Shown here: positions 1 to 6,990 of the stretch, one piece after another
Layout: each line of letters starts with the position of its first letter
Position numbering within the stretch: the first letter of the stretch is position 1
Assembly (NCBI GenBank): GCA_011051745.1
Contig: DRKO01000438.1
Span: 1 to 10,228 of the forward strand
Reading direction: 5' to 3'
Origin: Chloroflexota bacterium
GTDB lineage: Bacteria > Chloroflexota > Anaerolineae > Aggregatilineales > UBA3940
Length of the DNA stretch: 10,228 nt
Notes under the pieces: model-generated
The model's input: only the letters and a program-made list of their open reading frames with translations
Database searches by the model: none
Told to the model about the DNA's origin: nothing
Program-made: the position numbers and the translations under genes

Positions 1-508
1 GACGGTTCCTGCGCCGTTCGGGGTGCTGCACCTCCAGCATATGAAGGTCCGACCCCCGGCAACTTACGACGGTTGGCACATCTAACAACTCCCCCAACCA
101 GGGGTAGAGAGTCGCCGTCGGCAGAAAGGCAAACTGGATGATGTCCGGACGCGGCAGGTTCAGGAATGGCAGGTAGCGAATGAACATACGCAACGCGCCG
201 CTCCTTGTGCGAGTGCGTTCCCGACAGGTCTTCCACAGGCGGATCGCTTTTCGCGGCGAGCGGGCTATCTCCACCGGTAGCCCGGCCATCAGAGCCGACA
301 GCCGCCGCAGGTCTGAGAGATCAACCTCAGGCAGCAGATAACGCACTGAGAAGCCGGACGGCATAGGCAGGTACGGCCTGAAAGGCTCCCAGTCACCGCG
401 ACCACGGGCGGCGACCGTCAGCCTGTTGCCGCGCTCTGCCAGCGCCCGCACCATACGGAAAATAAAAGTCAGTTGGGGAAACTGGCCGCCGACGAACAGG
501 ATATGCAA
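1..508 (-). CDS. GT4-like glycosyltransferase, N-terminal part (cut by window edge)
   Basis: Partial gene; about 169 N-terminal residues are visible and the C-terminal catalytic half lies beyond the left edge. The start MHILFVGGQFPQ is the usual first beta strand and glycine loop of a GT-B fold enzyme. Residues around 130-160 read DIIQFAFLPTATLYPW and then VPTVVSCRGSDLH, which matches the end of the N-terminal domain in GT4 enzymes, where an H/Q-x-H/Q-F strand is followed by a strand ending in a small loop and a D-L/V pair. Such enzymes move a sugar from a nucleotide donor to a growing glycan at the cytoplasmic membrane face. The start is TTG: an in-frame TGA lies ten codons upstream with no other start codon between, and GGAGAG (517-522) sits 8 nt before the TTG. 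It is the last visible gene of the minus-strand polysaccharide block, 84 nt after wzt. The sugar specificity cannot be read from this half. Confidence 0.8.
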   Translation of the reverse strand, partial: MHILFVGGQFPQLTFIFRMVRALAERGNRLTVAARGRGDWEPFRPYLPMPSGFSVRYLLPEVDLSDLRRLSALMAGLPVEIARSPRKAIRLWKTCRERTRTRSGALRMFIRYLPFLNLPRPDIIQFAFLPTATLYPWLGELLDVPTVVSCRGSDLHMLEVQHPERRRNR

Positions 509-525
509 GGCTTTGTCTCTCCATG

Positions 526-540
526 CCTGATGCGTTCAGG
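526..540 (-). repeat. Small hairpin just upstream of the glycosyltransferase ribosome binding site
   Basis: CCTGA and TCAGG (526-530 and 536-540) form a 5-bp stem with a 5-nt loop in the 84-nt gap between wzt and the glycosyltransferase, 3 nt upstream of its GGAGAG. No T-run follows on the minus strand, so it is not an intrinsic terminator. It could tune translation or arise by chance; a stem this short is weak evidence. Confidence 0.25.
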
Positions 541-592
541 GAGGCTTTAACGGCAGGCCCAAACCAACTAGAGCTTACCTGCGAAAGGGGCT

Positions 593-1930
593 TTAAGCCG
601 GTCGAACCTCCTCAACGGCCTCTGGCTCCGCAGGCACGTCATGTCGGCTGAACCCCCACTCCGAGTCCATGATGACCATCCCTTTGCCGGGCTGAAGGAT
701 ACGTTCGGCGCGGAACAGCCCTCGCGGTTCAAGTGTGAAGTGGATAGCTTCGTGCACGTAGTCTACCCGCTTCCCCAGATTATGCCCGAACCAGGGATCA
801 ATGCTGTACACACCGGGGAAAAAGGGCAGGCTGGGGATGGTCACCTCAATCTGCACCTTATCCCCCGCTTTATGAGGGCCGAAGACGAAGTCCTGCACGT
901 CGCTCCGGATGTTGAGCATGGGCGTGCCGTTCTGGGCCCGCACTTCAACGCCCGCATTCAGCGAGGGCTTATCCTCATATAGCTCAATTTCAAACCAGAC
1001 CGTTAAGGGCTTGCCAACGCCAAAGGTAGTGGTTAACTCTCCCCGCTCGTTGAACAGACCGATCCGTGTGATGCGCCCGCCGCCGATGCCCTCCCGGTTT
1101 TTCACGTCCCGGATGTCCTGTAAAGCCATCGTCAGGGCCGCTTCATGCGCCCCCAGATAGGTATCAATTGCCGTGTCGTTGTCGCCATCATAGATGATGC
1201 GCCCGCCGGAGAGGACGATTGTCCTCTGACATAAACGCCGGATCGCTCCCATATTGTGGCTTACAAACAGCACAGTACGGCCCTGACTGGCAACCTCGCC
1301 CATCTTCCCCAGGCACTTGCGCTGAAACGCCACATCTCCGACGGCCAGCACCTCATCTATCAGCAGGATTTCGGGCTCAAGGTGTGCGGCCACCGCGAAG
1401 GCCAGCCGCAGATACATGCCGCTGGAATAGTGTTTCACCGGCGTGTCAATGAAGCGCTCAACCTCCGCAAAGGCGACGATCTCGTCGAATTTCCGCTCGA
1501 TCTCGGCCCGCGACATGCCCAGGATCGCCCCGTTCAGGGCGATGTTCTCCCGCCCTGTCAGTTCGGGGTGGAAGCCCGTTCCGACCTCCAGCAGCGACCC
1601 CACGCGGCCATATATCTCGGCGTAGCCGGAGGTTGGCTCCGTGATGCGGGAGAGCACCTTCAGCAGCGTGCTTTTACCTGCCCCGTTGGCCCCGATGATT
1701 CCGATGACCTCGCCCTGCTTTACTTCAAACGAGACATCTTTCAACGCCCAGATCGTCTCGTCCAGTTCCGCCGCTCCGGTCGCCTGACCGCGTAACAGCC
1801 TGGCCGCCCGTCGGAAAGGAGCGGTGACCGCGTCGGTCACCGTATCCCGCAGGGTTTTGTACTTCTCCCGCCTCCCACCGATACGGTACTGTTTACTCAG
1901 TTTCTCCGCACGAATAGCTATATCGCTCAT
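593..1930 (-). CDS. wzt: Polysaccharide ABC exporter ATPase with C-terminal glycan-binding domain (Wzt/RfbB type)
   Basis: A 445-residue ATP-binding subunit that powers export of a lipid-linked polysaccharide through Wzm. The ABC domain (about 60-260) has Walker A GANGAGKST (80-88), the signature YSSGMYLRLAF (168-178) in the form typical of the Wzt/TagH branch, Walker B EILLIDEVLAVGD (187-199) with catalytic E193, and the switch histidine H225 in SHN. An extended segment before WALKDVSF (about 10-58) is also usual for this branch. Residues about 285-430 are the beta-rich C-terminal domain found in Wzt proteins that recognise a modified glycan end; its closing part reads GMVIMDSEWGF. The ATG lies 12 nt after the wzm stop codons. 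The region ahead of it offers only TAAGG as a weak ribosome site, overlapping the tandem TAG-TAA, so translational coupling to wzm is likely. Being longer than plain capsule exporters such as KpsT, it points to an O-antigen-like, end-capped polymer. Confidence 0.95.
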   Translation of the reverse strand: MSDIAIRAEKLSKQYRIGGRREKYKTLRDTVTDAVTAPFRRAARLLRGQATGAAELDETIWALKDVSFEVKQGEVIGIIGANGAGKSTLLKVLSRITEPTSGYAEIYGRVGSLLEVGTGFHPELTGRENIALNGAILGMSRAEIERKFDEIVAFAEVERFIDTPVKHYSSGMYLRLAFAVAAHLEPEILLIDEVLAVGDVAFQRKCLGKMGEVASQGRTVLFVSHNMGAIRRLCQRTIVLSGGRIIYDGDNDTAIDTYLGAHEAALTMALQDIRDVKNREGIGGGRITRIGLFNERGELTTTFGVGKPLTVWFEIELYEDKPSLNAGVEVRAQNGTPMLNIRSDVQDFVFGPHKAGDKVQIEVTIPSLPFFPGVYSIDPWFGHNLGKRVDYVHEAIHFTLEPRGLFRAERILQPGKGMVIMDSEWGFSRHDVPAEPEAVEEVRPA

Positions 1931-1942
1931 GCCAGGGCCTTA

Positions 1943-2827
1943 CTACACCACATCCGCAAAGGTCTTCTCCATGCGCCGGAAGAAGAACAAACCGCTAATT
2001 AACAATCCCACTGAGGCCAGCGCCGAAACGATCACGATCGGCCCCGGAGCCGGGTCAACGCCCAGCAACGCCCAGCGAAACCCTTCTACTACTCCCGCCA
2101 TCGGGTTCAGGCCGTACAGAGTCCGCCAGGGTTCATCCAGCAGGCTGCTCGGCCAGACGATAGGGGTGGCGAACAGCCATATCTGGGTCAGGAAAGGCAC
2201 AGCGTACCGCACATCGCGGAACTGAACGTTCAGTGCCGAGAGCCACAGCCCGACCCCCAGAGAGGTCACAAAACCCAGTAACAAAAAGAGCGGCAGCCAG
2301 ATGATGTTGATCGTCGGGGCAATGCCGAAATAGAGCATCATTCCCACCAGCACGACGAAGGCCAGCAGAAAGTCAACAACACCGGCCAGCACGCTGGAGA
2401 TCGGTATTACCAGCCTGGGGAAGTATATTTTCTTGATCAGGTTGGCACTTCCCACCAGACTGTTAGAAGAGCTCGTCAGCCCGCTGGCGAAGAACGTCCA
2501 GGGGACCAGCGCCGCATAGTTCCAGATAGGATAGGGAACGCCGTCAGATGGGATGTCCGCCAGATTCCCGAAGAACAGCGTGAAGACAACCATCGAGAGG
2601 AAAGGCCGGATGATGGCCCACGCCGCCCCGATGACCGTCTGCTTGTACCGCACTTTGATATCACGCCAGACAAGGAAATAAAGGAGTTCGCGGTACTCCC
2701 ACAGTTCATTCAGCTTGAGCGACACCCAGCCCCGGGAGGGCTGGATACGAATAAATGAAGTCCTGCCAGCACCCTCAATCTTGTTTCCAGGCATGGCGTC
2801 AGGCTTTAAGTCTTCCAGTACACTCAC
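1943..2827 (-). CDS. wzm: Polysaccharide ABC exporter permease (Wzm/RfbA type)
   Basis: A membrane subunit of the ABC-2 family, partner of the adjacent ATPase, forming the channel that carries the lipid-linked glycan across the cytoplasmic membrane. From the chosen start the protein has 294 residues, normal for Wzm. A cytoplasmic amphipathic segment (ELLYFLVWRDIKVRYKQ, about 47-63) precedes about six membrane spans near 68-88, 100-119, 144-168, 175-200, 207-226 and 262-281. Family-typical stretches are IKKIYFPRLVIPISS (about 131-145), LNVQFRDVRY (about 199-208) and LNPMAGVVEGFRWALLG (about 240-256). The start is GTG 2827, preceded by GGAGAA (2837-2842) with a 9-nt gap. The frame stays open to 2932, but that extension runs through a 17-bp inverted repeat, has no family resemblance and no good ribosome site. 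Tandem TAG-TAA ends the gene 12 nt before wzt. Confidence 0.92.
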   Translation of the reverse strand: MSVLEDLKPDAMPGNKIEGAGRTSFIRIQPSRGWVSLKLNELWEYRELLYFLVWRDIKVRYKQTVIGAAWAIIRPFLSMVVFTLFFGNLADIPSDGVPYPIWNYAALVPWTFFASGLTSSSNSLVGSANLIKKIYFPRLVIPISSVLAGVVDFLLAFVVLVGMMLYFGIAPTINIIWLPLFLLLGFVTSLGVGLWLSALNVQFRDVRYAVPFLTQIWLFATPIVWPSSLLDEPWRTLYGLNPMAGVVEGFRWALLGVDPAPGPIVIVSALASVGLLISGLFFFRRMEKTFADVV

Positions 2828-2842
2828 TTTGGGTATTTCTCC
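2827..2842 (-). promoter_or_regulatory. Ribosome binding site that fixes the wzm start
   Basis: GGAGAA (2837-2842 on the minus strand) stands 9 nt before GTG 2827. It is the best Shine-Dalgarno/start pair in the open frame and gives a Wzm of normal length. The longer alternative, GTG 2932, lies inside the right arm of an inverted repeat. Confidence 0.65.
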
Positions 2843-2895
2843 AGTGCAGGACCCGACCGACAGCGAATCCCGATAAAGTCGGCGCTCCATTTCAG

Positions 2896-2942
2896 CGGAA
2901 CGCGCGTGTTCCATCACGATCCGGAGGAACACGCGCGTTCCG
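2896..2942. repeat. Perfect 17-bp inverted repeat between the kinase gene and wzm
   Basis: CGGAACGCGCGTGTTCC (2896-2912) and its exact reverse complement GGAACACGCGCGTTCCG (2926-2942) flank a 13-nt loop that itself contains TCCGGA. In the minus-strand transcript this is a very stable hairpin 13 nt after the kinase stop codon and about 70 nt before wzm GTG. No T-tract follows on the minus strand, so it is not a standard intrinsic terminator; an mRNA end-stabilising or processing hairpin is more likely. Each arm is also an imperfect palindrome of the form GGAAC-N6-GTTCC, and the two copies lie 29 bp apart, so a double protein-binding site is the alternative. Confidence 0.85.
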
Positions 2943-2955
2943 TAATGCGAACGTG

Positions 2956-4782
2956 CTATTCAGCGGCAGACGCAACGACGTACTGATCTTCGTAGAAGCT
3001 CTGGGTCAGATCCCTTACCCGGTTCAACACCAGCCAGACCATGGCTGTGCCGGACTGCCTGATCCGCTCGCTGGCCTGCTTCAAGGCGCTGGCCGGTGTG
3101 CTCCCCGCGTGAACCACAAGCAGAGCCGCATCGCAGCCATGTGCCAGAATGGCAGCATCCGCCGTATCCAGAATAGGCGGGCTGTCGAAGATGACGAGAT
3201 CGGCAAGCGTCTCCAGCTTCCTGATCAACGCATCCATACGCTGGGACTGGAGAAGGTCGGCAGGGTTGAGGGGCAACGGCCCGCTCGTCATAAGGAGCAG
3301 GTTCTCCACCCCTGTGCTGACCATATGCTCCCTGAGGGAACCTCCATTCCCCATCTGTAAAGCAGTTGTGACGCCTGCCTCATTCTCCTGCTCAAAGATT
3401 CTGTGCAGCGAGGGACGCCGCAGGTCTCCATCAACCAGGATGACGCGCCGTCCGGCCTGCGCCATAGCAATTGCGAGATTGGCGGCGGTGGTCGTCTTCC
3501 CCTCGTCCGCGCTGCTGCTGGTGACGACAATGGAGTGTATCGGGTTGTTAGCCGAGGCAAACTCAAGATTGGTCCGCAGCACCCGGTAGGCCTCCGCGTT
3601 CGGAGAGCGCGGTTTACGGACGGTTACGAGGATATCCTGCTTCTCGCCCACCGGAATCCGCCCGATGGCTCCCAGCGCAGGAATCCCTGTTAGCTTCTCC
3701 GCTTCCTCCGCCGACCTCACAGCGTTATTCAGGTATTCAATGAACAGGACGAGGCCAACAGCGAGCACCCCGCCCACAATGAGGCCCTGGATGGTGCGCA
3801 CAGTAGGATTGATCTGGTTAACCGGCTTCCCCTCTGTTGCCTCCTGAACGACGATCACATAGTCCGCCGCCTGAGCGTCCGTGAGACGCAGGTCTTCGTA
3901 GCTCTGTAGCAAGGCACTGTACCGGGCCTCGGCCTGATCAAGCTGCACTTCAAGGGGGTTCTTCTGGGCAAGCAACTCCTCGATCTGGTTCTCAAGCTCT
4001 GTCTGCAGGGCCGTTCTCTCCGGTAGCTGCTCTTCCAGACGCTGCTGCTCGAACTCCAGCTCCTTGATCTCCTGCTCCAGCAAGGCCTGCTCGATGAGGA
4101 TATCCCCTGTCAGGTTATAAGCGGGCAGATCGTTGATGGCATTAAGTCTGGCCTGCTTGAGGGCCAGTTCGGTGGGTATCTCATCAAGGCGAGTCAGGGC
4201 GCTTTCGATCTCGTCCTGATTACGCGCAAGCTGGGCCTCCAGGCTGTTCACATTCGCCTGGATCTGCTCGACCTGCGTCCGCAGGTCGCTGATCTCCTGC
4301 TGCGCGTTGGCAATCTCCTCTTCCAGGTCCTCACGGGACGAGTTGAAACGTGCCGCCTGGCGTAGCTGGTTTTCCTCAATGAACACGCGGGCGATCTCGT
4401 TAGCCAGCAGAGCCGCCCGCTGCGGATCGCTGTCTTCGACGGTGACCTCCAGAAGGTTGGTATCAACGATGTTGATCGCCTTTGTCCTGCGGGCCAGAGA
4501 GTTGGGGCTCATGTCCAGCCCCAGGTTCTCGATTGTCCGCTCCATCACATAAGGCTGGAGTATCAGGGTAGCGTAGGTCTCCGCAACGCGCTGGCCGGAG
4601 GTTACCGCATTGGCATCAGGAAGCTGAGAGCGACCGGGGCTGATCAGGAGCGTTGTGGTTGCTGCGTAGACTGTGTTCTTCTGACGGGTGGAGAGGTATC
4701 CTCCCGCCGCTCCCAAGACGAGAAGCAATGCGACCAACCACCACCACCGCTTGAATACAGCAATATATTGCCTTAACTCCAC
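2956..4782 (-). CDS. wzc: Polysaccharide co-polymerase fused to tyrosine autokinase (Wzc/BY-kinase type)
   Basis: A 608-residue membrane protein that regulates chain length and assembly or export of surface polysaccharide through cycles of tyrosine autophosphorylation. The N-terminal Wzz domain starts MELRQYIAVFKRWWW, with a first membrane span about 15-31, an outer region with a long coiled coil (about 140-300, rich in E, Q and L), and a second span about 333-350. The cytoplasmic kinase domain carries the oligomerisation motif E397-x2-R400-x2-R403, a Walker A loop SADEGKTTT (424-432, K429), Walker A' VILVDGDLRRPS (447-458) and Walker B LVIFDSPP (529-536). The C-terminal tail has only two tyrosines (Y597, Y601), fewer than the usual cluster. 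Both halves are in one chain, as in proteobacterial Wzc and unlike the split proteins of Firmicutes. The start is GTG, with AGGAG (4791-4795) 8 nt upstream. The stop is 128 nt before wzm. Confidence 0.93.
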   Translation of the reverse strand: MELRQYIAVFKRWWWLVALLLVLGAAGGYLSTRQKNTVYAATTTLLISPGRSQLPDANAVTSGQRVAETYATLILQPYVMERTIENLGLDMSPNSLARRTKAINIVDTNLLEVTVEDSDPQRAALLANEIARVFIEENQLRQAARFNSSREDLEEEIANAQQEISDLRTQVEQIQANVNSLEAQLARNQDEIESALTRLDEIPTELALKQARLNAINDLPAYNLTGDILIEQALLEQEIKELEFEQQRLEEQLPERTALQTELENQIEELLAQKNPLEVQLDQAEARYSALLQSYEDLRLTDAQAADYVIVVQEATEGKPVNQINPTVRTIQGLIVGGVLAVGLVLFIEYLNNAVRSAEEAEKLTGIPALGAIGRIPVGEKQDILVTVRKPRSPNAEAYRVLRTNLEFASANNPIHSIVVTSSSADEGKTTTAANLAIAMAQAGRRVILVDGDLRRPSLHRIFEQENEAGVTTALQMGNGGSLREHMVSTGVENLLLMTSGPLPLNPADLLQSQRMDALIRKLETLADLVIFDSPPILDTADAAILAHGCDAALLVVHAGSTPASALKQASERIRQSGTAMVWLVLNRVRDLTQSFYEDQYVVASAAE

Positions 4783-4833
4783 AAACCCCTCTCCTCATTG
4801 AACGCGCTTACCTGATCACCACCGACAACTTTT

Positions 4834-4883
4834 AAAAGGCAACCCTCGAACGACCCCCATGCTCGGAAGGGCAGCCTTTTTTT
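4834..4883. terminator. Terminator-like hairpin between the dehydratase and kinase genes
   Basis: AAAAGGC (4834-4840) pairs with GCCTTTT (4874-4880), then after a 2-nt mismatch CCCT (4843-4846) pairs with AGGG (4868-4871), enclosing a loop of about 21 nt. The plus-strand product ends in seven T (4877-4883), a good intrinsic-terminator tail for plus-strand transcription. On the minus strand, where the genes lie, the 3' arm ends in only four T, so it may attenuate or end the dehydratase transcript but less surely. It lies about 65 nt past the dehydratase stop and about 50 nt before the kinase GTG. The long loop and internal mismatch lower confidence. Confidence 0.5.
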
Positions 4884-4895
4884 AGCAGGGAACAC

Positions 4896-4914
4896 AGAGG
4901 GGCAGAAGCCCTCT
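4896..4914. repeat. Short hairpin after the dehydratase gene
   Basis: AGAGGGG CAGAAG CCCTCT folds into a compact stem: AGA and GGGC pair with GCCC and TCT, with one bulged G and an AGAA tetraloop. It begins about 35 nt past the dehydratase stop on the minus strand, just before the terminator-like hairpin. No T-run follows on either strand, so it probably protects the mRNA 3' end or is incidental. Confidence 0.35.
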
Positions 4915-4948
4915 TCGCTATCGTCGAGTGTCCCAGAGATCAATAATA

Positions 4949-6874
4949 TCACATTTCCGTATTTACAATAGCTCCCTTTTGATACAGCCGTTGCTCATCC
5001 CCTGCACGGGCCAGGGCGATAAGTTCATCCACCGCCATGTCCATATCAAGCAGATTAACCACCTCGGAGAGTTCGTCGTCGGGCGTCTTGGCAACGAAGA
5101 TTGATCCGTGCTTAGTGCGATGATATTCCTCCCCCTCGGCGAACAACTCCTCGCGAATCTTCTCGCCGGGGCGCAACCCCGTAAAGACGATATCAATATC
5201 CTCATACGGCTTCAGGCCTGAAAGCTCGATCAGGTCGCGGGCCAGATCAACGATCTTGATGGGCTCGCCCATGTCGAGGACGAACACCTGCCCATTCTCA
5301 CCCATCGCTGCGGCCTGTAGCACCAGTTGAACCGCCTCCGGGATGGTCATAAAGTAACGGCTGACTTCGGGATGAGTCACCGTGACGGGGCCGCCTGCCG
5401 CGATCTGCTGTCGGAACAGCGGCACGACGCTGCCCCGGCTGCCCAGCACATTACCGAACCGAACTGAGATAAACGGACGTCCTGTGCGTCGCCCACCCTG
5501 CTGAACGATGAGTTCGGCAAGGCGTTTGGTCGTCCCCATCACGTTAACCGGGTTGACCGCCTTATCAGTGGAGATAAAAACGAAGCGCTCCACGTCGTAC
5601 TTCTCGGCCAGGATCACCAGATTCCTTGTGCCCACCACGTTGGTCGTAACCGCGTCCTCGATGTTGTCCTCCATCATGGGGACATGCTTATGAGCCGCCG
5701 CATGAATGACGATCTGAGGTCTGCACCGCCGGAAAACGGCGTCCATGCGCGGGAAGTCGCGCACGTCGGCCACCACGATATCTATGGGAACATCGGGCAT
5801 CATCTTGCGGAGATCATGGCTCACCATAAAGAGGCTGTTCTCACCATGCCCCAGCAGAGTCAGGCGTGCCGGTCGGGCGCGAATGATCTGGCGGCAGATC
5901 TCCGAGCCAATCGAGCCGCCTGCCCCCGTGACCATGACCCGTGTCCCCGCCAGCATCTGGTTGACTTCCTCGGTGTCAATCTCGACCGGCTCACGGCGCA
6001 GCAGGTCCTCGATGTCCACGTCACGCAGATGGCTGACCCGCACCTGTCCGGAGAGCAGTTCATACATGCCGGGGATCGTCTTGTAGGAGACCCCGGCCTC
6101 TTCGCACAGGGCGATCGTCTCACGGATAACCTGACCGGGGACGACGTTCATGGCGATGATAACTTCCTGGATGCCGTGATCCCTGACCAGACGGGGGATG
6201 TCCTGTCGGGTTCCCAGCACCGGCACTTTGTGGATGGATATCCCCTGCTTCTGGGGATCGTCATCCACGAAGCACACCGGCTCCAGATCGCAAAGTGCGC
6301 TTGTCTTCATCTCGCGCACGACCATCTCACCTGCCGCCCCCGCGCCGACCACGAGCACCGGCTTCTTGACTATCTGCTTGTTAGAGCTGCGTCCCTGATT
6401 GGCCGTTGCCACTGCGCGGGCCAGAAAGCGAGTCCCGCCCGCCACCATCAGGGAGAGCATTCCGTCAATGAAAGGGACCGAACGCGGCAGGCCCTCACCG
6501 GGCAACAGCCCCAGAGTCTGGACAACGAGAAAAACGACAATGATAAGTGCCATCGCCTCGCTGACTGCGATGATGATGGTGAAGAGTTCATCCACGCTGG
6601 CAAAACGCCAGTAGCGACGATAGAGGCCGAAAAAATAGAGAAAAGCCAGTTTAACAATCAGTGCCCCGACGGTATAGATGATCAGGGCCTGCCAGTAAAG
6701 GCCCCAGTCGGGCCTCTCCAGCCGGATAATCAGCGCCAAGGCGGGCGCCATGCTGAGCAGGACAGTATCCAGGGCAAAGACGTGACGGTTACGCAACTGA
6801 AAAGTGGCGAACGGGGACAGGATACCGAGGTCTCTGTCGGGGGGTTTTAGGACAAACCTGAAAATGCTCTCCAC
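4949..6874 (-). CDS. Membrane-bound nucleotide-sugar 4,6-dehydratase/epimerase (CapD/WbpM/PglF family)
   Basis: A polytopic membrane enzyme predicted to convert a UDP-HexNAc (typically UDP-GlcNAc) to the 4-keto-6-deoxy sugar, an early step towards deoxy- or diamino-sugars of surface glycans. From GTG 6874 it has 641 residues. Numbering from the upstream GTG 6913 (subtract 13 for the chosen start): four membrane spans about 48-64, 74-95, 109-135 and 147-158; a first Rossmann domain with VLVVGAGAAGEM (186-197); and a second, catalytic SDR domain with VTGAGGSIGSE (328-338). The active-site segment ISTDKAVNPVNVMGTTKR gives the Ser-Met-Lys arrangement (S448, M459, K463) of the large membrane dehydratases, where Met stands in place of the usual SDR tyrosine. 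RPGEKIREELF (581-591) is family-typical. I prefer GTG 6874 because AGGGAGG (6880-6886) lies 5 nt before it, while GTG 6913 has no clear ribosome site. It heads the visible polysaccharide block. Confidence 0.93.
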   Translation of the reverse strand: MESIFRFVLKPPDRDLGILSPFATFQLRNRHVFALDTVLLSMAPALALIIRLERPDWGLYWQALIIYTVGALIVKLAFLYFFGLYRRYWRFASVDELFTIIIAVSEAMALIIVVFLVVQTLGLLPGEGLPRSVPFIDGMLSLMVAGGTRFLARAVATANQGRSSNKQIVKKPVLVVGAGAAGEMVVREMKTSALCDLEPVCFVDDDPQKQGISIHKVPVLGTRQDIPRLVRDHGIQEVIIAMNVVPGQVIRETIALCEEAGVSYKTIPGMYELLSGQVRVSHLRDVDIEDLLRREPVEIDTEEVNQMLAGTRVMVTGAGGSIGSEICRQIIRARPARLTLLGHGENSLFMVSHDLRKMMPDVPIDIVVADVRDFPRMDAVFRRCRPQIVIHAAAHKHVPMMEDNIEDAVTTNVVGTRNLVILAEKYDVERFVFISTDKAVNPVNVMGTTKRLAELIVQQGGRRTGRPFISVRFGNVLGSRGSVVPLFRQQIAAGGPVTVTHPEVSRYFMTIPEAVQLVLQAAAMGENGQVFVLDMGEPIKIVDLARDLIELSGLKPYEDIDIVFTGLRPGEKIREELFAEGEEYHRTKHGSIFVAKTPDDELSEVVNLLDMDMAVDELIALARAGDEQRLYQKGAIVNTEM

Positions 6875-6886
6875 CTTTTCCTCCCT
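6872..6886 (-). promoter_or_regulatory. Ribosome binding site that fixes the dehydratase start
   Basis: AGGGAGG (6880-6886, minus strand) with a 5-nt AAAAG gap precedes GTG 6874. It is the strongest Shine-Dalgarno sequence on the minus strand of this window and lies inside the longer open frame that starts at GTG 6913, favouring the shorter protein. Confidence 0.65.
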
Positions 6887-6990
6887 GTAAGAACAAGCCA
6901 GCATTCCAACCACTCAGCCCAATACACACCCGGCAGCAAGGAACCTTAGAAAACAGAGTAGCTGACCCCCGGAGTTCGCGGTAAAACGGT

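Noticed and set aside
509..595. GGCTTT repeated at 509, 543 and 590
   Set aside because: Six-base repeats over 90 nt with irregular spacing are expected by chance; no palindrome or known site organises them.
1256..1795. 179-residue open frame on the plus strand opposite wzt
   Set aside because: A shadow of the Wzt ABC-domain coding sequence; the minus-strand frame has every ABC motif in order.
2896..2942. Reading the repeat arms as LexA (SOS) boxes
   Set aside because: The GAAC/GTTC half-sites are right for the Bacillus-type LexA box, but the spacing is 6 nt, not 4, and the position after a gene inside a same-strand block does not fit a promoter operator.
2755..3360. 201-residue open frame on the plus strand over the kinase 3' end and wzm 5' end
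   Set aside because: It overlaps two well-supported genes in antisense, crosses the inverted repeat and shows no recognisable fold or motif.
5684..6850. 388-residue open frame on the plus strand, antisense to the dehydratase gene
   Set aside because: It is a mirror of a high-GC coding frame: odd composition rich in His, Asp and Gln, no domain or membrane pattern, no ribosome site, and the opposite strand has unmistakable family motifs throughout.
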